From contig DXYB01000052.1 in the NCBI GenBank assembly GCA_019416065.1, forward strand, positions 1 through 13,337: a stretch of 13,337 nt of DNA, in the 5' to 3' direction. Within the stretch, counting starts at the first letter, position 1, and the number at the start of each line of letters is the position of its first letter. The position numbers and the translations under genes are program-made. This stretch comes from Acidaminococcus sp. (GTDB taxonomy: Bacteria; Bacillota; Negativicutes; Acidaminococcales; Acidaminococcaceae). The notes under the pieces are model-generated. The model saw only the letters and a program-made list of their open reading frames with translations. It ran no database searches and was not told the origin of the DNA. Below, one piece after another: positions 13,291 through 13,337 of the stretch.

Positions 13291-13337
13291 GGTTCTTTGT
13301 CAAATGTTGGGGAGGACCCCAAATTCATCCTTTTCTG
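13291..13337. mobile_element. Possible end of an ISL3-family insertion sequence (runs off right edge)
   Basis: GGTTCTTTGTCAAATG (13291-13306), followed by TTGGGG and CCCCAA around four bases (13307-13322), resembles the terminal inverted repeat of ISL3-family elements as I remember it. The eight bases before it (AAAAAATA, 13283-13290) are the right size and composition for a target duplication. No transposase is inside the window, so this is a similarity call only. The stretch 13236-13290 holds nothing else I can assign. Confidence 0.5.

Noticed and set aside
1..13337. CRISPR arrays, tRNA or rRNA genes, riboswitches
   Set aside because: No regularly spaced direct repeats, cloverleaf sequences or recognisable aptamer cores were seen in the intergenic regions.

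Overview
The window suggests a Negativicutes-type bacterium, a Firmicutes lineage with an outer membrane. This is an inference. It rests on strong AGGAGG-type ribosome binding sites and consensus sigma-A-like promoters of Firmicutes style, found beside a two-partner-secretion (FHA/TpsA-TpsB) locus that only makes sense in a diderm cell. Base composition looks close to 50% GC, which would fit an Acidaminococcus-like genome, but the species cannot be fixed from sequence alone.

Layout. (1) 1-1222, minus: N-terminal 407 codons of a TpsA/filamentous-haemagglutinin exoprotein that runs off the left edge. (2) 1245-1715, minus: a short TpsB-like protein that has the signal peptide and POTRA domain but stops where the outer-membrane barrel should begin. 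(3) 1817-2284, minus: a DUF805 membrane protein with its own promoter. (4) 2551-4688, minus: a two-gene operon of a GT39/ArnT-like membrane glycosyltransferase and an unrecognised 163-residue soluble protein, ended by a strong hairpin at 2376-2416. (5) 4925-5680, plus: aroD, type I 3-dehydroquinate dehydratase, divergent from the glycosyltransferase across an intergenic region with two facing promoters and a perfect 11-bp inverted repeat midway between them. (6) 5741-7730, minus: a MoxR AAA+ ATPase followed one base later by a CoxE-like VWA protein. (7) 7854-9293, minus: a CoA-acylating aldehyde dehydrogenase, divergent from a LysR regulator (9502-10410, plus) that overlaps an AEC-family carrier gene by 4 bp (10407-11345, plus). 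(8) 11539-13134, minus: a NAD(P)-binding YwnB/NmrA-like protein, an Rrf2 regulator with a single cysteine, and a C_GCAxxG_C_C cysteine-rich protein. (9) The right edge (from about 13291) resembles the terminal inverted repeat of an ISL3-family insertion sequence.

How genes may work together. The TpsA/TpsB pair would normally export a large adhesin, but the pore gene is truncated here. The MoxR and VWA proteins form a recognised chaperone-like pair. The LysR-AEC unit with the divergent aldehyde dehydrogenase looks like a small substrate-responsive regulon. The YwnB-like/Rrf2 pair matches an arrangement known in Bacillus (ywnA/ywnB) and carries conspicuous operator-like repeats at both promoters. 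I see no tRNA, rRNA, CRISPR array or phage genes. No stretch over 300 bases lacks a gene. I found no clear new multi-gene system; the strongest oddities are the barrel-less TpsB and the palindromic operators at 4786-4809 and 13161-13235.
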